A model generated the notes under the pieces. The model searched no databases and was not told where the DNA came from. It saw only the letters and a list, made by a program, of their open reading frames with translations. Below are positions 45,554 through 55,760 of a DNA stretch of 64,000 nt, one piece after another (the stretch's first letter is position 1; every line of letters begins with the position of its first letter). Source of the DNA: Stomoxys calcitrans. Lineage: Eukaryota > Arthropoda > Insecta > Diptera > Muscidae. Where the stretch lies: contig NC_081554.1 of assembly GCF_963082655.1 (NCBI RefSeq), positions 61,045,373 to 61,109,372 on the forward strand, written 5' to 3'. The position numbers and the translations under genes are program-made.

Positions 45554-46419
45554 TTGGGTTGCCCAAAAAGTAATTGTCGGTATTATAGTAGTAATATAGT
45601 CGACGTTGACAAATTTTTTCAACGGCTTGTGACTCTATAATTGCATTCTTTCTTCTGTCAGTTATCAGCTGTTACTTTTAGCTTGCTTTAGAAAAAAAGT
45701 GCGCGAAATTTTGTTTACATTTGTTTGTTTGGCGTCAATTGTGATATGCACCTTAAACGCAATGAATTCGATCCGTTTTTAAAACGAATCATAACTGGCG
45801 ATGAAAAATGGATTGTTTACAACAACGTTAGTCGAAAACGATCATGGTCCAAGCATGGTGAACCAGCTCAAACCACTTCAAAGGCTGATATCCACCAAAA
45901 GAAGGTTATGCTGTCTGTTTGGTGGGATTGGAAGAGCGTGGTATATTTTGAGCTGCTTCCAAGGAACCAAACGATTGGATGTTTACTGTTAACAATTGGA
46001 CAAATTGAATACAGCCATCAAGGAGAAGCGACCAGAATTGGTCAATCGTAAAGGTGTCATATTCCACCAGGACAACGCTAGACCGCACACACCTCTTTGG
46101 TCACTCGCCAAAAATCCATCGCATCCACCATATAGCCCTGACCTTGCACCATCAGACTACCATTTATTTCGATCTTTGCAGAACTCCTTAAATGGTAAAA
46201 GTTTCGGCAATGATGAGGCTATAATCGCACTTGGTTCGGTTTTTTGCAGATAAAGGCCAGAAGTTCTATGAGCGTGGAATACTAAATTTGCCAGGAAGAT
46301 GTCAAAAGGTTATCGAACAAAATGACAATTATATATTTGATTAAAGTTAATTCTAAGTTTTATTAAAAATGCATTTACTTTCTTTTAAAAAATCCGCAAT
46401 TACTTTTTAGGCAACCCAA
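45554..46419 (+). mobile_element. mellifera-type mariner, internally deleted (866 bp)
   Basis: The ends TTGGGTTGCCCAAAAAGTAATTG and the inverse at 46419 are flanked by TA (45552-45553 and 46420-46421). It shares the N-terminal deletion breakpoint of the 10-kb copy (tttggcgtcaatt) and has lost a further ~70 bp to gtgatatgcacc. It is inserted in the head of a mini-me element. Confidence 0.92.
45725..46344 (+). pseudogene. mariner DD34D transposase, deleted and frameshifted
   Basis: Frames at 45725-46051 and 45996-46253 together cover the catalytic domain: TGDEKWIVYNN (first Asp), HQDNARPHT (second Asp) and SDYHLFRSLQN (third Asp). The tail KVIEQNDNYIFD ends near 46344 in another frame. There is a frameshift near 45975-45990 (between NQTI and the DKLNTAIKEKRPELVN segment), a short deletion in the second-third Asp linker (LWSLAKNPSHPPYSPD) and another shift near 46230. 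Confidence 0.87.
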
Positions 46420-46450
46420 TACCCCATTCTTCGGTGGTGGGTGTAAAAAC

Positions 46451-47639
46451 TTTCGTCGGGAAAAACTTACTGTTCTCAACACTATGGCTTTGGTTTATTA
46501 GCGTCTATGCGCATAATATTCGAAATGGATATAGGACAGTAGTCATGTACATTACTATTTTCGTTGAAACTGCGAAGGTTCCAAAGATACAGAAGCCGTA
46601 GAAGTGTGCTTGACTCATGCTGGCAAACAATATGAAATCTTTTAAATCCATATTCTGACAGCTTTATTTTGTTTTAATATTTATGCTCTTGTAGAAAACG
46701 TTGAACTCGTAATTGCCCTTACTTTTTTATTGCTTATCTCGTCTGTATATAAAAATGGAGAAAAAGTTTTCTTGTATTCTATTTTAGTATCTAACAAATT
46801 TCATTCTTTGTCTTAAATGTCCCATTTAAGTTTCTTGACACCAAATTGATAAAAATCATATTGTATTGCTGTACAAAGATTTTCGCCATCATAGCAACAT
46901 TGTTTGTTTTTGAGTTCTTGTGTTTTTTTTTCCATGTGCCCCATTCTGCCATAGCACAAATGAGAACTATGCTTTTTTATTTTCTTCTGTCAACAAAAAA
47001 AGCAGGATTCTGTCAATAAACCCTCATTTATGCTTTTGAGCTTTATTTTTATTATCCTCATATTTCGCAATCTTGTGCTGCTGGGTCAGCCTTTGTCCGC
47101 AACAGAGAAGTGGATGGAGAAGAGGACAAAATTACGATATTTGTAATAATTTAGATTAAATGCGATATTAGCCCCTATTTAAAATGAAAAGTACAACAAA
47201 GGAAATGCTACGAAAGAGCTTATAATAATTCTTCTTTCTATTTTCTATTTCTATTCTTCTTCGTGTACTTTCTCCACAATACGGCATCACAGCTAAAAGG
47301 ATATTCAACTGAATAGCAACAATGAATGCGACACAAATACGTGGGTATTTCTGAGTACATATGGATGTGGAAAATGTAGTAGAAGCGTATACAATAAATG
47401 AAACGCTGTAAAATATGGAACATTGTAAATATTTTTAAGAGGTTGTAGAAAATGCTAAAAAGGATTTCAAGTAGTATATGATGGTTTATCTAGAGGCTTG
47501 AATCTTTCAGGTATATGTACTAGAATTTATGTGAAAAGTAATGAACATAGTTGTCAAGTTTTCCCGACTTTAAAGTTGTATGTAAAATAATAAAATAGCA
47601 TGTAAAAGCCGAAGTAGGGCTTAAAACATAACATAACAA
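46451..47639. other. non-coding, unique-looking DNA
   Basis: AT-rich with poly-T runs; no supported gene or repeat. Confidence 0.55.
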
Positions 47640-48037
47640 GAAATACCCATGACTTTTTATATGCTTGGAAAAAATTCCCTTCTATAATTGAGAGATCGGT
47701 TTATAAAAAATCTACATCAGGTTAAAGACCGACTAAAAAATCTACATCAGGTTAAAGACTGATAAGAATTACGCCCTCTAGAGGCTCACAAAGTACATTC
47801 GGGAGGTTGGTTTATATGGGTGCCAGGGACGTCGCCAGGATTTTATGTTGGGAGGGCCTACCCCACATTTTTTTAAAATCGAAAATTTTCCAATTTTTTT
47901 TTTTTTCAAAGATACCCCAATTTTTATACCCTCCACCATAGGTTTGTAACTACTCGAAATATTCGTCTGAGATCCCATAAAGTTTATATTAGCAATAAAT
48001 AAAATAAGAAAATAACATGTAAAAGCCCCAGTAGATA
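47640..48037. mobile_element. mini-me fragments and unrelated spacer
   Basis: Short unit fragments are visible (gagatcggtttataaaaaatctacatcagg, occurring twice in tandem, and gccctctagaggctc). At 47930 a head fragment appears (tttttataccctccaccatagg) with gataccccaattt in front. Confidence 0.55.
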
Positions 48038-48344
48038 CAAATACAAATTTTGCCCATGAAAATTCCACTAAGGAACAGGGGCAAACTTCTCAAATATCAA
48101 TGAGTGCAGTCCGATTCAAATTTAAGCTCAATGATAAGGGGCCTCCTTCTTAAAGCCGAGTCCGAACGGCGTGCCGCAGTGCGACACCTCTTTGGAGAGA
48201 GTTTTATATGGCATAGTACCTCACAAATGTTGCCAGCATTAGGAGAGGAAAACCACCGCTGAAAATTTTTCTGATGGTCACGCCAGGATTCGAACCCAGG
48301 CCTTCAGCGTCATTGGCGGACATGCTAACCTCTGCGCTACGGTG
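48038..48344 (-). mobile_element. tRNA-derived SINE with target-site duplication
   Basis: On the minus strand the 5' end has an RNA polymerase III A box (TAGCGCAGAGGTTAGCATG, 48321-48339) and a good B box (GGGTTCGAATCC). A body ends in a tail of TTTGTATTTGTAT type. Flanking 13-bp direct repeats gccccagtagata (48025-48037) and gccccagtaggta (48345-48357) differ at one base and define the insertion. SINEs of this kind borrow LINE enzymes for transposition. Its partner LINE is not evident here. Confidence 0.88.
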
Positions 48345-48401
48345 GCCCCAGTAGGTATACCATTGAATAGACTTTAGCGGACATACAAGTTGTACACAAA
48401 A

Positions 48402-48775
48402 CCAGTAAAAGCGTGGTAAGTTCGGCCAGGCCGAATCTTATATACCCTCCACCATGGATCGCATTTGTCGAGTTCTATGTGCAGTATCTCTTTTTAGGCA
48501 AACAAAGAATTTTGAATAAGAACTGTTGTGCTATTGGATCTATATCAATTTCTACTCCAATTCGGACCATTAATGAATGCTGAATATTGTAGAAGTCATT
48601 GTGTAATATTCCAGGTTATTCGGATAAGAATTGCGCTTTGTAGGGGCTCAAGAAGCAAAATCGGGAGATAGGTTTATATGGGACCTGTATGAAGCTATAG
48701 ATCGATTCGGACCATATTAGACATGTATGGTGAAGGTCATGAGAGAAGCCGTTGAACAAAATTTTCTTGTTTGTG
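48402..48775 (-). mobile_element. mini-me subfamily A, tail half of a nested element
   Basis: It begins with the reversed tail and hairpin (48421-48435) and reaches two units (gagaagccgttgaacaaaattttc) before repeat E intervenes. The other half lies at 51059-52398. Confidence 0.75.
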
Positions 48776-48976
48776 GGCTATTTTGGGAAAGGGGTAGACC
48801 CCCAGACAATTGGTCCCGAAAGAGGGGATCAATTTCGTGCTCTACTCCCCAATACCTTTCATTTGAGCCCCACATCGTCATGGTCGGTAAATATGCCCGA
48901 TTTAGGGGTGTTATGGGGAGTGGGGTTGTCCCCCAAACAATTAGACTTGAAATATATCAGCATTCCAATTCTCATA

Positions 48977-50251
48977 AAAGGTGATTTTTTTGAGGTTAGG
49001 ATTTTCATGCATTAGTATTTGACAGATCACGTGGGATTTCAGACATGGTGTCAAAGAGAAAGATGCTCAGTATGCTTTGACATTTCATCATGAATAGACT
49101 TACTAACGAGCAACGCTTGCAAATCATTGAATTTTATTACCAAAATCAGTGTTCGGTTCGAAATGTGTTTCGCGCTTTACGTCCGATTTATGGTCTACAT
49201 AATCGACCAAGTGAGCAAACAATTAATGCGATTGTGACCAAGTTTCGCACTCAGTTTACTTTATTGGACATTAAACCAACCACACGAATGCGTACAGTGC
49301 GTACAGAAGAGAATATTGCGTCTGTTTCTGAGAGTGTTGCTGAAGACCGTGAAATGTCGATTCGTCGCCGTTCGCAGCAATTGGGTTTGTGTTATTCGAC
49401 CACATGGAAGATTTTACGCAAAGATCTTGGTGTAAAACCGTATAAAATACAGCTCGTGCAAGAACTGAAGCCGAACGATCTGCCACAACGTCGAATTTTC
49501 AGTGAATGGGCCCTAGAAAAGTTGGCAGAAAATCCGCTTTTTTATCGACAAATTTTGTTCAGCGATGAGGCTCATTTCTGGTTGAATGGCTACGTAAATA
49601 AGCAAAATTGCCGCATTTGGAGTGAAGAGCAACCAGAAGCCGTTCAAGAACTGCCCATGCATCCCGAAAAATGCACTGTTTGGTGTGGTTTGTACGCTGG
49701 TGGAATCATTGGACCGTATTTTTTCAAAGATGCTGTTGGACGCAACGTTACGGTGAATGGCGATCGCTATCGTTCGATGCTAACAAACTTTTGACATGTG
49801 GTTTCAACAAGATGGCGCTACATGCCACACAGCTCGCGATTCTATGGCCATTTTGAGGGAAAACTTCGGAGAACAATTCATCTCAAGAAATGGACCGGTA
49901 AGTTGGCCACCAAGATCATGCGATTTGACGCCTTTAGACTATTTTTTGTGGGGCTACGTCAAGTCTAAAGTCTACAGAAATAAGCCAGCAACTATTCCAG
50001 CTTTGGAAGACAACATTTCCGAAGAAATTCGGGCTATTCCGGCCGAAATGCTCGAAAAAGTTGCCCAAAATTGGACTTTCCGAATGGACCACCTAAGACG
50101 CAGCCGCGGTCAACATTTAAATGAAATTATCTTCAAAAAGTAAATGTCATGGACCAATCTAACGTTTCAAATAAAGAACCGATGAGATTTTGCAAATTTT
50201 ATGCGTTTTTTTTTAAAAAAAAAGTTATCAAGCTCTTAACAAATCACTCTT
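48977..50251 (+). mobile_element. DD41D mariner, near-complete (1275 bp)
   Basis: Imperfect terminal inverted repeats (AAAGGTGATTT at the left, AAGAGTGATTT read inward at the right) are flanked by TA (48975-48976 and 50252-50253). A single transposase gene occupies 49090-50143, followed by a polyadenylation signal AATAAA at 50170. Apart from one frame lesion near 49790, the element looks young compared with the LINEs around it. Confidence 0.92.
49090..50143 (+). pseudogene. DD41D mariner transposase, one internal lesion
   Basis: The first open part (49090-49794, 234 codons) starts MNRLTNEQRLQIIEFYYQN, has two helix-turn-helix regions (about residues 5-55 and 90-120, the second with SIRRRSQQLGLCYSTTWKIL) and the first catalytic Asp in QILFSDEAHFW. 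The second part (49796-50143) begins MWFQQDGATCHTA with the second Asp and has the third Asp in SCDLTPLDYFLWG. Counting gives 41 residues between them, hence DD41D. A short deletion with frameshift at about 49785-49797 separates the halves. The C-terminus (WTFRMDHLRRSRGQHL) is complete. Confidence 0.92.
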
Positions 50252-51058
50252 TATATCGATACATCATTTATTTAAACCCCATTTTGCCATTGGCCTCGAA
50301 ATTGGATATCAAATTCGTTTTCTAATCTCAAATACCTTTCATTTAAACCCCTTATTGCAAAAGTCAGCAACTATGTCCGGTTTGAGGTATGGACCCTAAT
50401 AGCTATCAGTATCGAGCTATAATGTCTTGAAGACCTTAATTGTCTTGGCGAGCTAATACGTCCTACTTGGGGGTTTTTATGGTGTTTGGACGTCCCCTAG
50501 ACAGTAGGTCCCGAATGTTGATATCAGATTCGTGGTCTACTTCCAAATACCTTTCACATGAGCCCCATACTTCCATAGTCGGCAAACATGACCGATTTGG
50601 GAGATGGGGTGGCCATTCAGTGTCTCATCCTTGCAAATATATATCAGATTTGTGTCGTACTCCAAAAATACCTCTTGTTCCTGAATATTGATATCAAATT
50701 CGTGCTTTACTCCCAAAGAACTTTCATTTGAGCCCCATATTGCTATGGTCGTAAATTTGTCCTCTTTGAGGCTTGTTTTTGGGGAGGGGCGGCCTCCCGA
50801 AAACTTGGTCCTACATTTGGATATCAGATTTGTCTTATTGTCCAGGCTCAGTAAATAAGTCCAATGGGGGGGGGGGTGGTTTGGAGAAGGGATGGACCCC
50901 CAGAAACTTGGTCCCACATTTGGATATCAGATTCGTATCCTACTCGCAAATACTTTTTATTTGAGTGCTATATTGCCATGGTCGGTAAATATGCCCGATT
51001 TAGTGATGTTTTGGGGTTTGGGGTGATCCCCCAAACACTCCGCCCGGCAATTGGATAT

Positions 51059-52398
51059 CAGATACACTTCATGCTAAATTCCAACGAAATCGGATGGAAT
51101 TTGCGTCCTCTAAAGGCCCAAGAAGTCAAGACCCCAGATCGGTTTATATGACAGCTATAACATGTTATGCACCGACTTCACCCATACTTGCTACATTTAT
51201 TGAGAATCGTAAATAAACGTCTCATGCCAAATGTCAGCCAAATCGGTTAAGAGTTGCGTGCTCTAGTGGCTCAATTAGTCAAGATTCAAGATCGGTTTAT
51301 ATGGCAGCTATATCAGGTTATGGACTGATTTAGACCATACTTTGCACAGTTGTTGGAAGTCATGACGAAACACGTCGCGCCAAATTTCAGCCATATCGGT
51401 TAGGAATTGCGCCCTCTAGAGCCTCAAGAAGTCAAGACCCAAGATCGGTGCACATGACATCTATATAAGGTTATGAACCGATTTCAACCATACTTATCAC
51501 AGCAGTTGGAAATCATAACAAAACAGCTCATGCAAAATTTCAGCTAAATCGGATAAAAATTGCGCCCTGTAGTGGCTCAAGAAATCTAAATCCAAGATGG
51601 GTTTATATGGCAGCTATATCAAAACATGGACCGATATGGCCCATTTGCAATCGCAACTGACGGACGGACGGACGGATGGACGGACGGACGGACGGACGGA
51701 TGGACGGACGAATGGATGGATGGACGGACGGACGGACGGACGGACGGACGGATGGACGGACGGATGGATGGATGGACGGACGGACGGACGGACGGACGGA
51801 TGGACGGACGGATGGACGGACGGATGGACGTACGGATGGACGGACGGATGGACGGACGGATGGACGGACGGATGGACGGACGGATGGACGGACGGATGGA
51901 CGGACGGATGGACGGACGGACGGACGGACGGATGGACGGACGAATGGACGGACGGACGGATGGACGGACGGATGGACGGACGGATGGACGGACGGACGGA
52001 TGGACGGACGGACGGATGGACGGACGGATGGATGGACGGACGGATGGACGGACGGATGGACGTACGGATGGACGGACGGATGGACGGACGGATGGATGGA
52101 CGGACGGATGGACGGACGGATGGACGGACGGATGGACGGACGGATGGACGGACGTATGGACGGACGGATGGACGGACGGATGGACGAACGGATGGACGGA
52201 CGGATGGATGGACGGGCGGACGAACGGATGAACGGACGGATGGATGGACGGGCGGACGGATGGATGCATAGATCGACTCAAAATGACATGACAACTAAGA
52301 ATATTTATAATTTATGGGGTCTCAGACGCATATTTCGAGGTGTTACAAACAGAATGACGAAATTAGTATACCCCCATCCTATGGTGGAGGGTATAAAA
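51059..52398 (-). mobile_element. mini-me subfamily A, head half with giant microsatellite
   Basis: Four units (gaattgcgccctctagag-type markers near 51248, 51410 and 51562), then the microsatellite at 51659-52266 and the reversed head (gcatatttcgaggtgttacaaacagaatgacg, then cccccatcctatggtggagggtataaaa) are present. Together with 48402-48775 it forms one element split by repeat E and the mariner. Confidence 0.85.
51659..52266. repeat. (GGAC/GGAT)n microsatellite, about 608 bp
   Basis: About 150 tetramers of GGAC and GGAT are present, largely in 8- and 12-bp higher-order patterns (GGACGGAT, GGACGGACGGAT). Interruptions are few (GAATGG, GTACGG, GGGCGG). It occupies the position of the short GTCC tract of other copies. 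None of its units contains a stop codon in any frame, which explains the five long artificial reading frames over it. Confidence 0.97.
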
Positions 52399-53175
52399 TA
52401 TGTATTGTCCGATTTCGTTGAAATTTGTGACAGTAAGTTATGTTAGATCCCTCGACATTTTTGTTTAGTTTGTCACAGATCGGCCAAGGTTTGAAAATAG
52501 GTGCCATATAGACCGATCTCTTGATTTAAGCTCTTGGGTCGTTAACAGTTGCATTTATTTTCCGGCTTCGCAGCAATTTGGTAAAGCGAGTTGTGCTAGG
52601 CTTCTCAACATCCCAGTTCAATAAGGTCCAGATCGGTACGGATTTGGATATAGTTGCTATATAAACCGATCTCCCGATTTAGGGGTTTTGACCCATAATT
52701 TGGCTGAATTTATTAACCGATTTTGCTGAAATTAGGCACAATGAGTGGCGCTACGTACCTCTACATTCGTACCGAGTAGGGTTGAGATCAGTCTATATTT
52801 CCATATAACCGCCAATTAAATCCATCTCTCAGTTTAAGTTCTTGGGCTCATTACAGGCGTTTTTATTGCCCGATCGATGAAATTTGGTATAACGAGTTGT
52901 GTATCTTTCCCCGACAACCCTGTTCAATATGGATCAGATTGGTCCAGATTTGGATGTAGCTGCCATATATACGGATCTTCTGATTTATGGTTTTAAGTTG
53001 ATTGGGCGATATTTGGATATAGCTGCCATGTACCGATCTCCCGATTTAGGTTCTTAGGCCCATAAAAGCTGAATTTTTTAACCCATTTATTTGGTACAAT
53101 GAGTTGTTTTAGACCCTTATATAGCCTGAATATAGTGGAGATCGGACCATATTTAGATATGGTCCATATCTATGT
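52399..53175 (+). mobile_element. mini-me subfamily D units
   Basis: Five diverged units with gaccgatctcttgatttaagctcttgg and gtccagatttggatgtagctgcc are present. It abuts the A-element head on the left and LINE family 1 on the right. Confidence 0.65.
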
Positions 53176-53430
53176 CCATATCTGAGATGAAAAGCTGAAG
53201 TTTATTGGGATGAGTATTACACACGGCTTAAGGAATACAATAAGATTACCAGAGCGACAAAACGTGCATCATGGAATATTTTCTGCGAACAGATTGATAT
53301 CGTTCATGACGCGGTCATGATAAAAAGTTTCTCTCAAAACCCCATGTCCAAACTGAAAATATAGTAGACGATGCCAAGATAAAAGTTTCTCTCAAAACCC
53401 CGTGTCCAAACTAAAACTTTAGTAGGCGGC

Positions 53431-53660
53431 ATGGGAGTTAGAGCGGAGGAAACGGAGGACATATTGAGGCTTTTGATGAAAACACATTTTCCTCCGGATA
53501 CGACGGGACTCATGGAGACACCGGAATCTTTGAATAATGATGTTGATCGAAGCTTTATAATTACGGAACCATTTAAGTCACCCGGACCTGATGGAATGCT
53601 TCCGGCGTTACTACAGAAAAAGGCAGACTATCTTGCGCCTCATCTGGCCAATATTTTTTG
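53431..53660 (+). pseudogene. LINE family 1 linker and RT N-terminus
   Basis: The frame contains RAEETEDILRLLMKTHFPPDTTGLMETPES, then SFIITEPFKSPGPDGMLPALLQKKADYLAPHLANIF, the typical FKSPGPDG...P..L RT entry motif of non-LTR elements. It runs into the inverted arm at 53660, where the register is lost. Confidence 0.8.
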
Positions 53661-54264
53661 CATAGCTGGTTCGGGACCTTACTCTTTAGTTGTATTAAAA
53701 CATCGTCTGCGTAGCAGACGGGTCCAAATCCTTACTCATTCAGCACCCGTAATAGGTCATTTATGGTGATCACCCTTAGGATTGGCGGTAAAATGCCCCT
53801 CGTGTGGCGTGCCCTGTGCCACTTTCTCCCTTGTACTTGTATTTATTTCATAGGATCCACAATTTATCCATCTGTTCTATGGTTAATCCAGTCTTCAAGG
53901 ACCAGGGACTGGCATATACTCCGATAGGCAGGAAGCAAGGGTTTTATTAATACTCATCGAGGGGGCTTTAAGCAACGTGCGGACCGACACACTGATCCAA
54001 TCCTTAGACCAGTACCGGGTGGACCAGGTCCTTGAAGACTGGATTAACCTTAGAACAGATGGATAAATTGTGGATGAAATAAATACGAGTACAAGGGAGA
54101 AAGTGGCACAGGGCACGCCACAGAGGGGCATTTAATCGCCAATCCTAAGGGTGATCACCATAAATGACCTATTACGGATGCTGAATGAGTAAGGATTTGA
54201 ACCCGTCTGCTACGCAGACGATGGTTTAATACATCTAAGGAGTAAGGTCTCGAACCAGCTATGC
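53660..54264. repeat. inverted duplication inside LINE (arms ~240 bp)
   Basis: Left arm 53660-53903 is the reverse complement of right arm 54027-54264 with a few percent mismatch (gcatagctggttcgggacc against ggtctcgaaccagctatgc at the outer ends). The 123-bp spacer encodes the DIEG/FNNV-type palm region. The arms contain the FADD-box region twice, in opposite orientation. Confidence 0.9.
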
Positions 54265-54770
54265 AGAAGGGCCGAAAGGGTCTTGCATATGGCATACGAC
54301 TGGGCTAAACCTAGGGGTTTCAATGTTAACCAAGAAAAAAACGGAATCTGCTTGATCGCGAAGAAGACAAAGGTGGGCCAATTTAATGCACCGCGTTTCC
54401 TCAACGAAACGATTTCGATATTTCACCAGATCAAATTCTTAGGAGTGATCTTGGATGGGAATTTGAATTGGAAGTGTCACATTCAGGAGCGTACTGAGAA
54501 TGCCAACAGATGTTGGGCACTATGTAGACGGGCCGTAGGCTCGAAATGGGGCCTGAATCCTAGGATAGTTCACTGGCTCTACAATAGCGTGATAAGACCA
54601 ATACTTACTTACGCCTCAGTAGTTTGGTGGACTGCTATGGAGAAAAAAGTGCAACATAAGGACCATACAACAGGTTCAGAGAACATGTTGTCTTGGTATA
54701 GGCGGAGCGATGAGGACCACGCCTACTAGGGCACTGGAGACGATTTAAGATATCCGACCCATTGACATAC
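54265..54770 (+). pseudogene. LINE family 1 RT C-terminus
   Basis: The frame at 54283-54729 reads AYDWAKPRGFNVNQEKNGICLIAKKTKVGQFNAPRFLNETISI, then KFLGVILDGNLNWKCHIQERT, GLNPRIVHWLYNSVIRPILTYASVVWWTAMEKKV, then a frameshift before the SENMLSWYRRS region. This is the thumb and post-palm part. Confidence 0.8.
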
Positions 54771-54922
54771 AGATTAAGTGTGAGGCAGCAACTGCGGGTA
54801 TGAGACTTAAGGCGATGGGAGAATGGATTGAGGTTGGAAGCAGCTCATACCATAGCGGTATAATTTAGGCGAGGATAGGAAACCTGGGAGCAAGGGAAGA
54901 GATTTCCGATCGGATCCCTAAG

Positions 54923-55573
54923 ATGATCCTTGAGGTCGAGTGTGAGGCACTGCTGCCAACGGCACAGTCTTGGATTGACGGAACCCTAGTATTGTCATCT
55001 GGAAGATCATGTTACACGGATGGATCAAAGCTAGAGGACAGAGTGGGCCCGGGGGTCCACATTGAGAACCTAGAGACTGAGATCTGTTTTAGACTGATAG
55101 ACCATAACGCGGCCCTGCAGGCGGAGATCCGGGCGATCACAGAATGCGTGAGGTGGTGTGGTGCTAACGTGAGGATGTCGAGCGTGATCATCTTTACGGA
55201 CACAAAAATTGTCATAAGGGCAATAAACGCGAAACTGTCGGTAGGACAGCGAAAATACTATGGGGTGATCCATATTGTGAAAAGGCGATGCTATTACTGA
55301 AAGGATGTAAGAAGGAGGCCAGTAAAGCTATTGGTATCATAACGGGGCCCATAGGACTAAGAGCTGACTTATGTAAAATCGGTGCGGCAAGTTATAGCAT
55401 GTGAAGGGCATGCGGGCAAAGATGATGAGACGTTGAAGCATTTCCTTTGTCATTTCCCGGCTGTCGCATCTAACAGATACCGGCACTTAGGTGGGGACAC
55501 AATACCAGACGTGAACACACATAGGGGCTTGGCATGGAAAATAATTGAAAGTAGCACGAAATTCCTAACATAG
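54923..55573 (+). pseudogene. LINE family 1 RNase H (partial) and damaged knuckle
   Basis: RSCYTDGSKLEDRVGPGV, AEIRAITECVRW and IIFTDTKIVIRAI are in frame, so three of the four acidic motifs are visible. The domain then jumps to KLSVGQRKYYGV with most of the fourth motif region deleted. The knuckle remains as EDDETLK-type text near 55410-55470, with its first cysteines disrupted by a stop (ACEGHAGKDDETLKHFLCHFP). It ends SSTKFLT at 55573. Confidence 0.75.
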
Positions 55574-55697
55574 ATTTTCTTTTTCGAGGATACTTTTTTT
55601 TAGTATTTAGAGAGCACAACAAGCCGATTCCTGGCTTAGGTGTATGTCGATTGGGGCATGGTGTGGATTAACATACGCACCCTCTTTTCAACCTAAC

Positions 55698-55760
55698 CTA
55701 TATCGGAGATGATGTGTTTACAAAGTTCGGCCCGGCCGAACTTAAATCGTTTAAGCTTGT
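55698..55760 (+). mobile_element. mini-me tail remnant with hairpin
   Basis: The text tatcggagatgatgtgtttacaaag and hairpin TTCGGCCCGGCCGAA (55726-55740) directly follow the LINE tail. The rest of the element is gone. Confidence 0.6.

Larger units (their letters stand above)
42651..46450 (-). mobile_element. mini-me-like element, subfamily D, 16-unit array
   Basis: The reversed tail lies at the left (aagtaaaaaggcgttaagttcggcctggccgc). At least 16 units follow: the marker tcggtctatatgg or its variants recurs at about 42999, 43152, 43305, 43458, 43611, 43765, 43917, 44070, 44218, 44371, 44524, 44677, 44830, 44983, 45136 and 45289, almost always 153 bp apart. The right end has the microsatellite (cagacagacggacggac) and the head, which is split by a mariner (45554-46419) and closes with ccccattcttcggtggtgggtg. 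Confidence 0.88.
48776..51058 (-). repeat. repeat family E, inserted in mini-me, split by mariner
   Basis: Units carry caaatacctttcatttgagccccata and atggtcggtaaatatgcccgatttagggg, the reverse of the 30.2-31.0 kb units. A TA target inside it was used by the DD41D mariner. G-rich segments (e.g. 50864-50876) separate units. Confidence 0.75.
53176..55697 (+). mobile_element. LINE family 1, linker to 3' end, with inverted duplication
   Basis: It begins in the pre-RT linker (EVYWDEYYTRLKEYNKITRA) and continues through the RT start (FKSPGPDGMLPALLQK), an inverted duplication (53660-54264), the RT end, RNase H, damaged knuckle and 3' UTR, ending with CTTTTCAACCTAACCTA near 55697. It is truncated and multiply frameshifted. 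Confidence 0.85.

Noticed and set aside
48285..48340. Apparent tRNA gene (A and B boxes)
   Set aside because: The sequence continues into a SINE body with a tail and target duplication, and the tRNA part does not end in a tRNA 3' stem.
51597..52446. Five long overlapping reading frames (RTDGRTDGW or RPSVRPS repeats)
   Set aside because: They are translations of the GGAC/GGAT microsatellite, which lacks stops in every frame on both strands.
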